A stretch of 64,000 bases of DNA, taken from assembly GCF_000429125.1 (NCBI RefSeq), contig NZ_AUBG01000012.1, forward strand, positions 62,001 through 126,000, written 5' to 3'. The DNA comes from Aequorivita capsosiphonis DSM 23843. Its GTDB lineage: Bacteria; Bacteroidota; Bacteroidia; Flavobacteriales; Flavobacteriaceae. Below, piece after piece: positions 1 to 8,467 of the stretch (its first letter is position 1; each line of letters begins with the position of its first letter). A program made the translations under genes and the position numbers. The notes beneath the pieces are model-generated. The model did not search any database. It was not told the origin of the DNA and saw nothing but the letters and a program-made list of their open reading frames with translations.

Positions 1-2099
1 TTCAACAGATTTAGAAGTTCCACAGCTCGGATTAAATATTCATCATTTTCATCCTTTAGCCTTCTTAAAATCCGAACTGCCTTTTCTTGATAATATAGTG
101 CTTCAGAAAATTGACTTAAAAAAACATATACCACAGTAATATTTTCATAGCAAGCAGCTAGGTTTATATCGTTAGCGCTTAAGGTTTTTTCACTGTAATG
201 GATAATTTTCTTCTCATAAATTAAAGCGTGGCTATAGTCTTCCTTAAGTTGATACATTTCACTCAAATTTGAGTATATCTCATATAGCATTTCATCCTTT
301 AAATTTGTGTAAGGTTTATCTGTAATATTTAATGCTTTTAGGTAGTATTTAGTTGCAGCCTCATAATCTTTCAATTCATAATAGGTGTTGGCAAGATTTC
401 TATAGGACGTAAATAAACTCGGGTGTTGCGGTGGATATATCTTTTCCCTTCCTTTTGTAGCTTTAACTTGATATTCCAAAGCTTTTTTATAATTCCCCAT
501 ACTGGAATAGGTAGATCCTATATTGTTATACGCAGTTAGTAACTCCGGATGATCAGGCTTGTATATTTTCTCAAAATCCGCAATACTTTTGAGTTGATAT
601 TCAAGTGCTTTTTCATAATTCCCCTTGGTATAATAGGTTGCACCTAAATTGCCATAAGCAGAAATTAGCAAAGGATCATTTGGTTTTCGGATTCGCTTTA
701 AAATTTCCAATCCTTTTAAATCGTTTTCCAATGCTTTATCATATGCTCCAATATTTACAAAATGCACCGCTCTATTGCCATAAAGCACTGCTAAATTGTC
801 CTCATCAAACTTTGGATCCTTCAAAAAAATACGAAGTGCTTTCTCATAATACTTATTGGTTTCTTCATCATTACCTAAATAACCATAGGTTCCTGCAATG
901 GCATAATATGGTATTGCTAGATTTTTATTGTCTTCGCCATATTCTTTCTCCAACAACTGAATCCCTTTTTTTTGATATTCCAAAGCGGAGTTATAATCTC
1001 CCAACTCGCGATATGTGGCAGAAATATTAGTATAAGATTGCGCTAATAAAGAATCTTTACTCCTGTCTAAAGTTTTAATGATCTTCATTTCCTTTAATTG
1101 ATATTCAAGTGTTCTTTGGTACATTCCTGCAAAGAAATAATTTGTAGAAGCTTTTTCATACCATTGAGGTAGTTTTGTATTATCTATATCAACTATAGAA
1201 TCCTTATAAATATTGATGATGATATCGTATTGTTTTGCTGCCTCTTCATACTTGAATTGTAGCGATAATGTTCTCCCTCTTAAACCAAAGCCTTCTATGG
1301 TTTGTTCCATCAATAATAGACCTTTTTCTTTCGTTTGATTGCCGATTTCTATAAGTTGTTCTCCTTTTTTGATATCTAATTTAGCATCGTCAAGGCTCTT
1401 TCTTAGTTTTTCTTCATCTAGGGTTTCGATTACCTGTTCGAGTTTTCCATTTTTGAAATATTCATATGCTTCTTTATATAATTCGGATGCAAAATCTAGG
1501 TTTATGGTTGCTAGGTCAAGCAAATATTGGGGTAACTTAATTTTAAGCTCATCAGTATAGGCATTTAACAATGTTTCTGCTTCAAACCTATCTTTTATTT
1601 CTAAGTTTAATCGAGATTCCAATTGGGCTATAGCTGCTTTGCTCTCTTTCTCATTACCACGAAGTCTCCGTATTTCGGCATCTCTTTCAGCAAAAAGAGC
1701 ATCTCTACTAACATTCAATAATTGCAACTTAGCTTCATTGATTTTTCCATTCTCCGCCAGATAAATTCGCAAGGGAACATTTCTGTTTCGATTCAAAATT
1801 ACCTCCAAAAGATCCCTTTCATTTACAACCTCCAAACCTGATTTTTCGGCCTTGACCTTAACAGCTGTACCATCAGGGATTTCTACAAATTCTAAGGTAA
1901 ATTTTCCTTCATTATCTGTAATAGCATCTTTGGTGAAATCGGCACTCATTACTGCGTTGTCAACATATATAATATGTCCGGTTTCGTATTTACTATTATG
2001 AATGGAAACCTGACCTGATAATTTTATTTGTTGGGAATTACAAAGCATCGGAAATACAAAAAAGAGCAAAAGAGCCGTTATTTTTCGCAATGCTTTCAT
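1..2099 (-). CDS. Secreted TPR protein, partial at left edge
   Basis: The reading frame starts with ATG at 2099 and stays open to the left edge, so about 700 codons are visible and the C-terminus is missing. It begins with a signal peptide (MKALRKITALLLFFVFPMLC), followed by a beta-rich carboxypeptidase-regulatory-like segment to about residue 100 and a charged helical stretch at about 110-210. A long series of about 40-residue tetratricopeptide repeats of the kinesin-light-chain type follows, with motifs such as AYGNLGATYY and ALEYQLK. TPR arrays are protein-interaction scaffolds. Its ATG lies directly beside the TAG of the membrane gene upstream, so the two are probably cotranscribed and translationally coupled. 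An enzymatic output domain could lie beyond the edge, but none is visible. The TPR assignment is firm and the role is unknown. Confidence 0.85.
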   Translation of the reverse strand, partial: MKALRKITALLLFFVFPMLCNSQQIKLSGQVSIHNSKYETGHIIYVDNAVMSADFTKDAITDNEGKFTLEFVEIPDGTAVKVKAEKSGLEVVNERDLLEVILNRNRNVPLRIYLAENGKINEAKLQLLNVSRDALFAERDAEIRRLRGNEKESKAAIAQLESRLNLEIKDRFEAETLLNAYTDELKIKLPQYLLDLATINLDFASELYKEAYEYFKNGKLEQVIETLDEEKLRKSLDDAKLDIKKGEQLIEIGNQTKEKGLLLMEQTIEGFGLRGRTLSLQFKYEEAAKQYDIIINIYKDSIVDIDNTKLPQWYEKASTNYFFAGMYQRTLEYQLKEMKIIKTLDRSKDSLLAQSYTNISATYRELGDYNSALEYQKKGIQLLEKEYGEDNKNLAIPYYAIAGTYGYLGNDEETNKYYEKALRIFLKDPKFDEDNLAVLYGNRAVHFVNIGAYDKALENDLKGLEILKRIRKPNDPLLISAYGNLGATYYTKGNYEKALEYQLKSIADFEKIYKPDHPELLTAYNNIGSTYSSMGNYKKALEYQVKATKGREKIYPPQHPSLFTSYRNLANTYYELKDYEAATKYYLKALNITDKPYTNLKDEMLYEIYSNLSEMYQLKEDYSHALIYEKKIIHYSEKTLSANDINLAACYENITVVYVFLSQFSEALYYQEKAVRILRRLKDENDEYLIRAVELLNLL

Positions 2100-2867
2100 C
2101 TATTTTTGTTTTGGTTTTAATGAAATGGGAAGTTCATCGTCCGTTTGCACCGGAACTTTTGAAAGTTCAAAGGGCTGATATCCTTTCTTTAAAGCACGTA
2201 CGGTTTGAAACTTACGCTGCTGTTCTTTCGGAATGTCTAGCGTATATTCGCCGTATTGGTTAGAAAAAGTTTCAAGGCCCAGAATACTCACGCGAACGCT
2301 GTCTACTGGTTCTCCAGTCTCAAAATCCCTTACAACACCACGTAAATTATTTAGTCCAAATAGTTTCACCTCCAAAGAAATATACTTTCCTTTGGTTAGC
2401 ATATAGACTGAATCTGGGTTTTTAGCGCGATAAGGCTCGCCTTCAGGATCTGTAAATAGAATTTCTACAGTTGCATCCTTTTCAAAAAATGCTGGCGGCA
2501 CTTGTTTAAAAGTTGCCTCGCCTTTATTATTAATGGTTTCAACAACGTTGGCATCGCCATAGATCAATTTTACCCTTCCACGATTTGGCAAAACCAATTG
2601 GTCCTTGCCTTTTTCTCCATGCACCAATACAGTTACCTGGGAACTATTTCCAGAAGGACCTCCTTCATTATTATACAGATAAATGGAATATACCGAAATA
2701 GACCACACTAAAACTAAAATAAGAATAATGATAGTATAAGATTGCTTTTTGGTAAGTGTGGCAAAAATATTTTTACGAATGACTTCCCTAAACAATATAA
2801 GAAATACACCCAAGGCTAATCCTGCCAAGCCGGCAATTTTCCCCCATTCTGTTATAAATGACTCCAT
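2100..2867 (-). CDS. Membrane protein with carboxypeptidase-regulatory-like domain
   Basis: This 255-residue protein has two hydrophobic helices near its N-terminus (about residues 13-30 and 43-67). A soluble beta-sandwich region follows, and its last 90 residues resemble the CarboxypepD_reg-like fold (GLNNLRGVVRDFETGEPV, then a typical SNQYGEYTLDIP turn). Such domains are structural rather than catalytic and are common in Bacteroidota cell-envelope proteins. The stop codon abuts the start of the downstream TPR protein, which carries a similar N-terminal beta domain, so the pair probably works together at the envelope. No catalytic motif is visible. Function is unknown. Confidence 0.75.
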   Translation of the reverse strand: MESFITEWGKIAGLAGLALGVFLILFREVIRKNIFATLTKKQSYTIIILILVLVWSISVYSIYLYNNEGGPSGNSSQVTVLVHGEKGKDQLVLPNRGRVKLIYGDANVVETINNKGEATFKQVPPAFFEKDATVEILFTDPEGEPYRAKNPDSVYMLTKGKYISLEVKLFGLNNLRGVVRDFETGEPVDSVRVSILGLETFSNQYGEYTLDIPKEQQRKFQTVRALKKGYQPFELSKVPVQTDDELPISLKPKQK

Positions 2868-3181
2868 AGATTTCCGCGCGTTTTAATTATAAAATTGTTT
2901 CCAGCACTATAAAAGATCGCTGAAATTGCCTGAAATAAGAGATGGGGTAAAAAGGTTTGCCACAATAATGCCTAGTAAATATAGAAAATAAATTCAGAAA
3001 TATCTTTATGAAACTACCTAATATTAAAGCTGTGAGATCTGAATACATTTAGCTAAGTTCATTATAAACACGGGAATTTATTTATGAGTTTGTAACTGGC
3101 ATGATGATTATCTTAGAAAATATTCTCTTCCCTTTTTTAAAATCTTCAATTGTCCTGAAACAAAAAAAGTGATTTTCGATC
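2868..3181. other. Intergenic region with no gene
   Basis: This is an AT-rich gap between the start of the membrane/TPR operon and the terminator of the T9SS protein gene. It should contain the promoter of the leftward operon, but I could not identify a convincing TTTG/TAnnTTTG pair. No open frame of note and no RNA gene were seen. Confidence 0.5.
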
Positions 3182-3220
3182 AAAAAAAAAGAGACTGTTT
3201 TTTAAATTACAGCCTCTTTA
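3182..3220 (-). terminator. Rho-independent terminator of the T9SS protein gene
   Basis: On the minus strand a stem AGAGGCTGT / ACAGTCTCT, with one G-U pair, closes a short AT loop and is followed by a run of nine T. It lies about 30 bases past the stop of the leftward T9SS cargo gene. Confidence 0.8.
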
Positions 3221-3247
3221 ATTATATATCTCAGAAAATAATTTCCT

Positions 3248-4591
3248 CTATTTCTTCAAAAGCTTATAAGTTCCAATCTCTCCCGCAATGCTTACTTTTA
3301 AGATATAAGTTCCACTGGCTAAACCAGAAATATCCAATTCTGAAGAAGTAGCATTCATCTTAACAGTTGCAATATTTTGACCTAATAGATTGTACAAGGA
3401 AGCGGTTTCAATATTTGACGTAGCTTTTAAATGAACAACATCCGAAGAAGGGTTTGGATAGAAAGAGAATCCAGAAAAAGCAGAACTTTCAGTTACACCT
3501 AAACTCTCAGTTACTTCAATAGAATAATCTTCGGTCTGTCCCCAAGATGAACCTGAATCACACGGATTTAGAAACGGTTCTTCATAGGTCTTTTTTACTC
3601 GCATTCTAGTCGTACCCAATACCGCATCAGCTGGTACTTGAATAGCATCGATAACCTGCTGTCCATCGTTTCCGGTTGAGTCGAATAGTTCTTCAGCAAT
3701 CACATAAACTTCTCCAGCATCGTCTAAAACATCATTTTGGTTCCAATCTATAAAAACAACAAAAGCATTAGTATAAGGACCTGAAGTATTTCCTTCCAAA
3801 GCAATTGAATAAGTACTGCCCTGTTCCATTTCACCTACCACATCAACAAAATTTTCGTGGCTTGGACTTTGGTTTATAACGGCGCTTGAGGCATTACTAA
3901 TACCAGCCACTTCTACCAAAGTGATTGGTTCTACCGTACCAAAAACTAATGGACCACAATATGGAGCTGGAAATGAGCCACCCGTTATATCTTCACAATC
4001 GGCAGTAAGAGAATACACGCCATCTTTAGTTTCATCGGGAATAATAAACCCATTTCCATCACTGAAGGCCAAGGGAAGTCCAATTGCCATCTCTGAGGTA
4101 TATTCAATATAACCATCAGTATCATTGGAGGTCGTTACTTGTAGCGCAATCCAATAATGTATTTCAGCTCCCGCTGATCCAGACAATGTAATTGGGTTTA
4201 ACTCCAATAAAACATCTGAGAAATCCATACCAAATTGAGAGCCTTTAAAGGTAGCAGAAGTTGGAGTGATGGTTTGTGGTAAACCAATAGCACTTCCCGG
4301 AACCCCGTTAGCATTGTTATAAACAGTGACAAGAACAGAAGTTGCAGTAACTCCGGCTTCCATACCGAAACTTGGTGTTATTGCGTTTAGCGTAAGGTCT
4401 TTATCGGCGGGCACGATGACATCGACAGCCACAGTCCAATTATTATTTGCACTGCATTGTCTTCCTCCTAAAATAGCAGTGGATTGTACGGCTGCATCGC
4501 AATTTCCTAATCCATTTATATTTTCAGTGGGAGCTTGCCCAACAACAGTTATGCTAAGTAATAATAGAAGGATACTTGTAATTTTTTTCAT
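3248..4591 (-). CDS. Secreted protein with GEVED domain and T9SS type A sorting domain
   Basis: This 447-residue protein has a signal peptide (MKKITSILLLLLSITVVGQ). A central GEVED-type domain lies around residues 255-365 (FVVFIDWNQNDVLDDAGEVY, then TRMRVKKTYEE). The final roughly 75 residues form a type IX secretion C-terminal domain (FSFYPNPSSDVVHL ... LDISGLASGTYILKV ... KLLKK). The domain order predicts export through the Sec pathway and the T9SS, followed by surface attachment or release. No catalytic residues are evident, and GEVED modules are usually accessory adhesion-like domains. The gene stands alone with its own terminator. The sorting domain is strong evidence that the organism has a T9SS. 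The substrate or ligand is unknown. Confidence 0.9.
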   Translation of the reverse strand: MKKITSILLLLLSITVVGQAPTENINGLGNCDAAVQSTAILGGRQCSANNNWTVAVDVIVPADKDLTLNAITPSFGMEAGVTATSVLVTVYNNANGVPGSAIGLPQTITPTSATFKGSQFGMDFSDVLLELNPITLSGSAGAEIHYWIALQVTTSNDTDGYIEYTSEMAIGLPLAFSDGNGFIIPDETKDGVYSLTADCEDITGGSFPAPYCGPLVFGTVEPITLVEVAGISNASSAVINQSPSHENFVDVVGEMEQGSTYSIALEGNTSGPYTNAFVVFIDWNQNDVLDDAGEVYVIAEELFDSTGNDGQQVIDAIQVPADAVLGTTRMRVKKTYEEPFLNPCDSGSSWGQTEDYSIEVTESLGVTESSAFSGFSFYPNPSSDVVHLKATSNIETASLYNLLGQNIATVKMNATSSELDISGLASGTYILKVSIAGEIGTYKLLKK

Positions 4592-4642
4592 TTTTCGATT
4601 TTTATAGAATGATTATAATTTGTTCTTTTTAAAAATAAACAA

Positions 4643-4677
4643 TAAAAAAGGCTCTCCTAATAAAAGAAGAGCCTTTA
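4643..4677 (-). terminator. Terminator of the tRNA-Leu gene
   Basis: A perfect inverted repeat AAAGGCTCT / AGAGCCTTT, followed on the minus strand by a T run, lies just downstream of the minus-strand tRNA-Leu. Confidence 0.8.
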
Positions 4678-4682
4678 GCTTG

Positions 4683-4764
4683 TGCGGGCGGGGAGACTCG
4701 AACTCCCACACCTCACGGCACCAGATCCTAAGTCTGGCGTGTCTACCAATTCCACCACGCCCGC
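4683..4764 (-). tRNA. tRNA-Leu (anticodon UAG)
   Basis: The minus strand folds into a complete class II tRNA. The acceptor stem is GCGGGCG/CGCCCGC. The D-arm contains TGGTAGACACG, the anticodon arm is CCAGA-CTTAGGA-TCTGG with TAG as anticodon, the variable arm is long, and the T-loop reads GTTCGAGTC. The discriminator base is A and CCA is not encoded. The long variable arm and TAG anticodon identify leucine. Confidence 0.95.
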
Positions 4765-4989
4765 TTTTCAAAATTTGCAAAATCCTAGAAAAACTTTAGG
4801 AGCTTGCCCGCCTTTCCACAATAGTGCTTTGGCGGGTGCAAATATAAACAAGATTTTGGATTTAGAAATATTTATTTTTAGAAATTTTAAAATCTGCTAA
4901 ATGTAAGTTAAACCCAAGCAGCATTTCCAGTATATAGCACGTTGTTCAAGAGGGGTTTCGTACTTTAGCATTTCTTCAAAACAACTTAT

Positions 4990-6378
4990 ATGAAAAGTGC
5001 AAAACCTTATATTGAAAAAAACAAGGATCGATTCTTGGATGAATTGATCGAACTCTTAAAAATACCTTCTATCAGCGCCGATCCCGCTTATAAAAAAGAT
5101 GTTTTAAAAACAGCCGAAGCAGTAAAAACACAATTGGAAAAAGCAGGTTGCGATGCCGTAGAAATATGTGAAACGCCCGGTTATCCCATTGTTTATGGCG
5201 AAAAGATGATCGACGAAAAACTACCGACCGTTTTAGTTTATGGCCATTACGACGTGCAACCACCAGATCCATTGAACTTATGGGTGAATCCACCTTTTGA
5301 ACCTACTATCAAAAAAACAAAATTACATCCTGAAGGCGCCATCTTTGCTCGTGGAAGTTGTGATGACAAAGGCCAGATGTATATGCACGTAAAGGCGTTG
5401 GAATATATGACAAAGACGGACCAACTACCCTGCAACGTAAAATTTATGATTGAAGGCGAAGAAGAAGTCGGAAGTGTTAGCCTAGGATGGTTTTTAGAGA
5501 GAAACAGAGAGAAGTTGAAAAACGACGTCATCTTGATTAGCGACACAGGAATGATTTCCAAAGACACACCCTCAATAACTACCGGCTTACGTGGTTTGAG
5601 TTATGTGGAAGTGGAAGTAACTGGCCCCAACCGCGACCTTCATAGCGGACTATACGGCGGCGCTGTAGCTAACCCAATAAACATATTGACAAAAATGATT
5701 GCCTCCCTTCACGATGAGAACAATCATATTACCATTCCAGGATTTTATGACGATGTAGAAGAACTTTCAAAGGAAGAACGCGCGAAAATGGCAGAAGCTC
5801 CTTTTAACTTAAAAGATTATAAAGAGGCTTTGGATATTGACGCTGTTTATGGCGAAAAAGATTTTTCAACCAATGAACGCAATTCAATAAGACCCACTTT
5901 AGACGTCAACGGAATTTGGGGCGGATATACAGGCGAAGGTGCCAAAACAGTAATCGCCAGCCAGGCATTTGCAAAAATCAGTATGCGTTTGGTGCCAGAC
6001 CAGGATTGGAAAACGATAACAGAACTTTTCAAAAATCACTTTGAAAGTATTGCTCCAGAAGGGGTTCGCGTAATAGTAACACCACATCACGGCGGGCAAG
6101 CTTATGTAACGCCTATTGATAGCTTGGGCTATAAAGCCGCAGAAAAAGCCTATGAAGAAACTTTTGGAAAAACTCCGATCCCACAACGCAGTGGTGGTAG
6201 TATTCCAATTGTAGCTTTGTTTGAAAAAGAACTGAAAAGCAAAACCATTTTAATGGGCTTCGGACTGGACAGTGACGCCATCCACTCCCCCAACGAGCAT
6301 TTCGGGATTTGGAATTATTTGAAAGGAATTGAAACCATTCCGCAATTCTATCACTTTTTTACGGAAATGTCTAAATAA
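4990..6378 (+). CDS. M20 family metallopeptidase (dipeptidase)
   Basis: This 462-residue cytosolic enzyme is of the M20/M25/M40 di-zinc peptidase family. The metal-site motifs are present: VYGHYDVQPP with H86 and D88, the bridging aspartate region RGSCDDKGQM at about 121-130, and the general-base/metal region IEGEEEVGS at about 154-162. A lid/dimerisation domain occupies roughly residues 200-370, and a late histidine sits in the DSDAIHSPNEHFG segment. Length and motif order fit the dipeptidase branch (CNDP-like) rather than the acetylornithine deacetylases. The ATG follows an AT-rich leader without a clear ribosome-binding site, as usual in this phylum. The gene is monocistronic with a terminator behind it. 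The likely role is cleavage of imported dipeptides. Confidence 0.92.
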   Translation: MKSAKPYIEKNKDRFLDELIELLKIPSISADPAYKKDVLKTAEAVKTQLEKAGCDAVEICETPGYPIVYGEKMIDEKLPTVLVYGHYDVQPPDPLNLWVNPPFEPTIKKTKLHPEGAIFARGSCDDKGQMYMHVKALEYMTKTDQLPCNVKFMIEGEEEVGSVSLGWFLERNREKLKNDVILISDTGMISKDTPSITTGLRGLSYVEVEVTGPNRDLHSGLYGGAVANPINILTKMIASLHDENNHITIPGFYDDVEELSKEERAKMAEAPFNLKDYKEALDIDAVYGEKDFSTNERNSIRPTLDVNGIWGGYTGEGAKTVIASQAFAKISMRLVPDQDWKTITELFKNHFESIAPEGVRVIVTPHHGGQAYVTPIDSLGYKAAEKAYEETFGKTPIPQRSGGSIPIVALFEKELKSKTILMGFGLDSDAIHSPNEHFGIWNYLKGIETIPQFYHFFTEMSK

Positions 6379-6385
6379 AACCTAA

Positions 6386-6429
6386 AGACCTAACTAGTTT
6401 TAAAAACCTGTTAGGTCTATCTTTTTACT
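6386..6429 (+). terminator. Terminator of the M20 peptidase gene
   Basis: A perfect 9-bp inverted repeat AGACCTAAC / GTTAGGTCT is followed by ATCTTTTT, eight bases after the peptidase stop codon. Confidence 0.8.
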
Positions 6430-6688
6430 TCAATTTCAATAAATGTCTAATTGAGCGCAGTTAAGAGAAGATAGTTCTCGACTGCGCTCGAACTGACAGA
6501 ATTATTATCTCTTAACAAAAGCTGTGCAAATAGCAATCTATGACGCCTTCCATATTTTGAGGATTGATTTCAAAAAAACAATCTGCTGCTTATCAAAATA
6601 ATCGACCTTACTAGGCTTTATAAATATAAATTCAAAATATTATTTCGTTACCTTTAGGATTAGATTTTCTATCCAATAAATCTAAATT
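6430..6688. other. Intergenic region with a palindromic dispersed-repeat-like element
   Basis: The gap between the peptidase terminator and the TPR genes has no gene. It contains GAGCGCAGT (6453) and its inverse ACTGCGCTC (6481), and the second copy sits inside the palindrome TCGACTGCGCTCGA. This resembles a short intergenic repeat that I recall from flavobacterial genomes. Only one element occurs in this window, so its repetitive nature is not shown here. Confidence 0.4.
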
Positions 6689-8467
6689 GTGAAACGAAAA
6701 AACAGTTTTTGGGATGAACTAAAACGACGTAATGTAATAAAAGGTGCCATTTCATATATAGTGGTGGCGTGGTTACTTATTCGTATAGCTGCGCTATTGG
6801 GCGACATTTTGGAAATGCCGCTTTGGATTTCAAAAAGTCTATTTTACTTACTTTTAATAGGTTTTCCTATATATTTATTGGGTTCTTGGATTTATGAATT
6901 CACTCCAACTGGGTTAAAGCGAACCAGCAAAGTAGCCGAATCTGCCTCCATTCGAAAAAAAACCGGGAAACGTCTCAATAAAATTATAATCGCTTTTTTA
7001 GTGCTTTTTTTGGCAGTTTTGGTTATTGACAGGTTTATAATTACCAATAAAAACGACGAAAATACTTTTGACACGGCGTCAATAGGGTCTAATTTTAAAA
7101 CAATTGCAGTACTTCCGTTTCAAGATTTTTCAGAAAAAAAGGACAACGCGTATTTCGCAGATGGACTTACCGAAGCGCTCCTCAACCTTTTATCGCAAGT
7201 AGAACTTTTAAAAGTTACTTCGCGTACTTCAACATTTTCATTTAAAAATTCAGATTTAAAGATTCCCGAAATTGCTCAAAAACTCAATGTTACATACGTA
7301 TTAGAGGGTAGTGTACGTAAATCGGGAAATTTACTTCGCATTACGGCGCAGCTTATTGACGCAAAAAACGACAAGCATTTATGGTCTGAAACCTACGACA
7401 GAAACTTGGATAATATATTCGCAATTCAAGATGAAGTTTCGGAAGCAGTTGTAAAATCGCTGGAACTTAATTTGTTAGATTCAAAACCACTCCCGAAGTC
7501 CATAAAAACTAATCCTAAAGCCTACAAACTCTATTTACAAGCTGTCCAGGCATCTCATTTTTCTAGCGATAAGCAAAAGCTTATAGAAGCGGTAGCTTTA
7601 GCAAAAAAAGCATTAAAAATAGACAACAACTATGTACCAGCCTGGCTGCTGCTATCAAGAGTTTATGAGACTCAAGCCAATAACGGGACCTTAGGGTTTG
7701 AACAAGGTTACACCTTAGCCAAGGCGGCGACAAATAAGGTTTTGGAAATAGACCCGAAAAACGCACTAGCTTATGCATATCTAGCAGATGATGAATTAAG
7801 TTTTGATTGGAATTTCGCCAAAGCGAAACAACTAAATGCAATAGCCCTAAAGTTAGATGGTTCCAATCCAGAAATAATAAGTCTTAGCGCTACCCTCGCT
7901 ATAGCTTTGGGCAATTTGGAAAGCGCCCTGAGGCTTCAGGAATATTCAGCAAGTTTGGATCCTCTTAATCCGGATACATATTTCCAATTAATGAATGTTT
8001 ACTATTGTGCGGACCAGCTTGAAAAAGCCGTGGAAGCTTCCAAAAAATGTATTGAACTACAACCCAATCGCTACGCCGTTCATTATTATTACGCGCGAAT
8101 ATTGCTTCAGCAGAACAAAATAGAAGAAGCTTTGGAAGCCATTAAAAAGGAAGAAGATGAAGGCTGGAGCTTGCAGATACATTCCGATATTTACTATAAA
8201 CTTGGCGATATTGAAAAATCTGAGGAGTATATGCAGGAACTTATATCGAAATATACAAATGATATGGCCTATCAAATTGCCGAAAGCTACTCCTTTAGAA
8301 ATGATACCGAAAATGCGTTTAAATGGCTGGATAAGGCATATAAAGTACACGATGTGGGATTAAACGAAGTCTTGTCGGAACCTCGCTTTAGAAATCTGCA
8401 CTCCGAAAAAAGATGGCGAAAATTTATTCACAAAATGGGCTTCCCTAAAACTGAAAACGGCATGTAA
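6689..8467 (+). CDS. TolB-like/TPR membrane protein, copy 1
   Basis: This 592-residue protein starts with GTG. It has a short cytosolic N-terminus (FWDELKRRNVIKGAISY), hydrophobic helices at about 16-65 and a further membrane helix at about 97-117. A TolB/FlgO-like domain follows at about 135-265 (IAVLPFQDFSE ... YFADGLTEALLN ... VTYVLEGSVRK ... LIDAKNDKHLW). The C-terminal 300 residues are TPR-like helices. In related proteins this TolB-like plus TPR module often follows a DNA-binding or adenylate-cyclase domain; here the N-terminus is only the ELKRRNV membrane segment, so no signalling output is visible. Its stop overlaps the start of the next gene, which encodes a paralog with the same layout. 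The two probably arose by tandem duplication and act as one envelope complex. Function is unknown. Confidence 0.85.
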   Translation: MKRKNSFWDELKRRNVIKGAISYIVVAWLLIRIAALLGDILEMPLWISKSLFYLLLIGFPIYLLGSWIYEFTPTGLKRTSKVAESASIRKKTGKRLNKIIIAFLVLFLAVLVIDRFIITNKNDENTFDTASIGSNFKTIAVLPFQDFSEKKDNAYFADGLTEALLNLLSQVELLKVTSRTSTFSFKNSDLKIPEIAQKLNVTYVLEGSVRKSGNLLRITAQLIDAKNDKHLWSETYDRNLDNIFAIQDEVSEAVVKSLELNLLDSKPLPKSIKTNPKAYKLYLQAVQASHFSSDKQKLIEAVALAKKALKIDNNYVPAWLLLSRVYETQANNGTLGFEQGYTLAKAATNKVLEIDPKNALAYAYLADDELSFDWNFAKAKQLNAIALKLDGSNPEIISLSATLAIALGNLESALRLQEYSASLDPLNPDTYFQLMNVYYCADQLEKAVEASKKCIELQPNRYAVHYYYARILLQQNKIEEALEAIKKEEDEGWSLQIHSDIYYKLGDIEKSEEYMQELISKYTNDMAYQIAESYSFRNDTENAFKWLDKAYKVHDVGLNEVLSEPRFRNLHSEKRWRKFIHKMGFPKTENGM

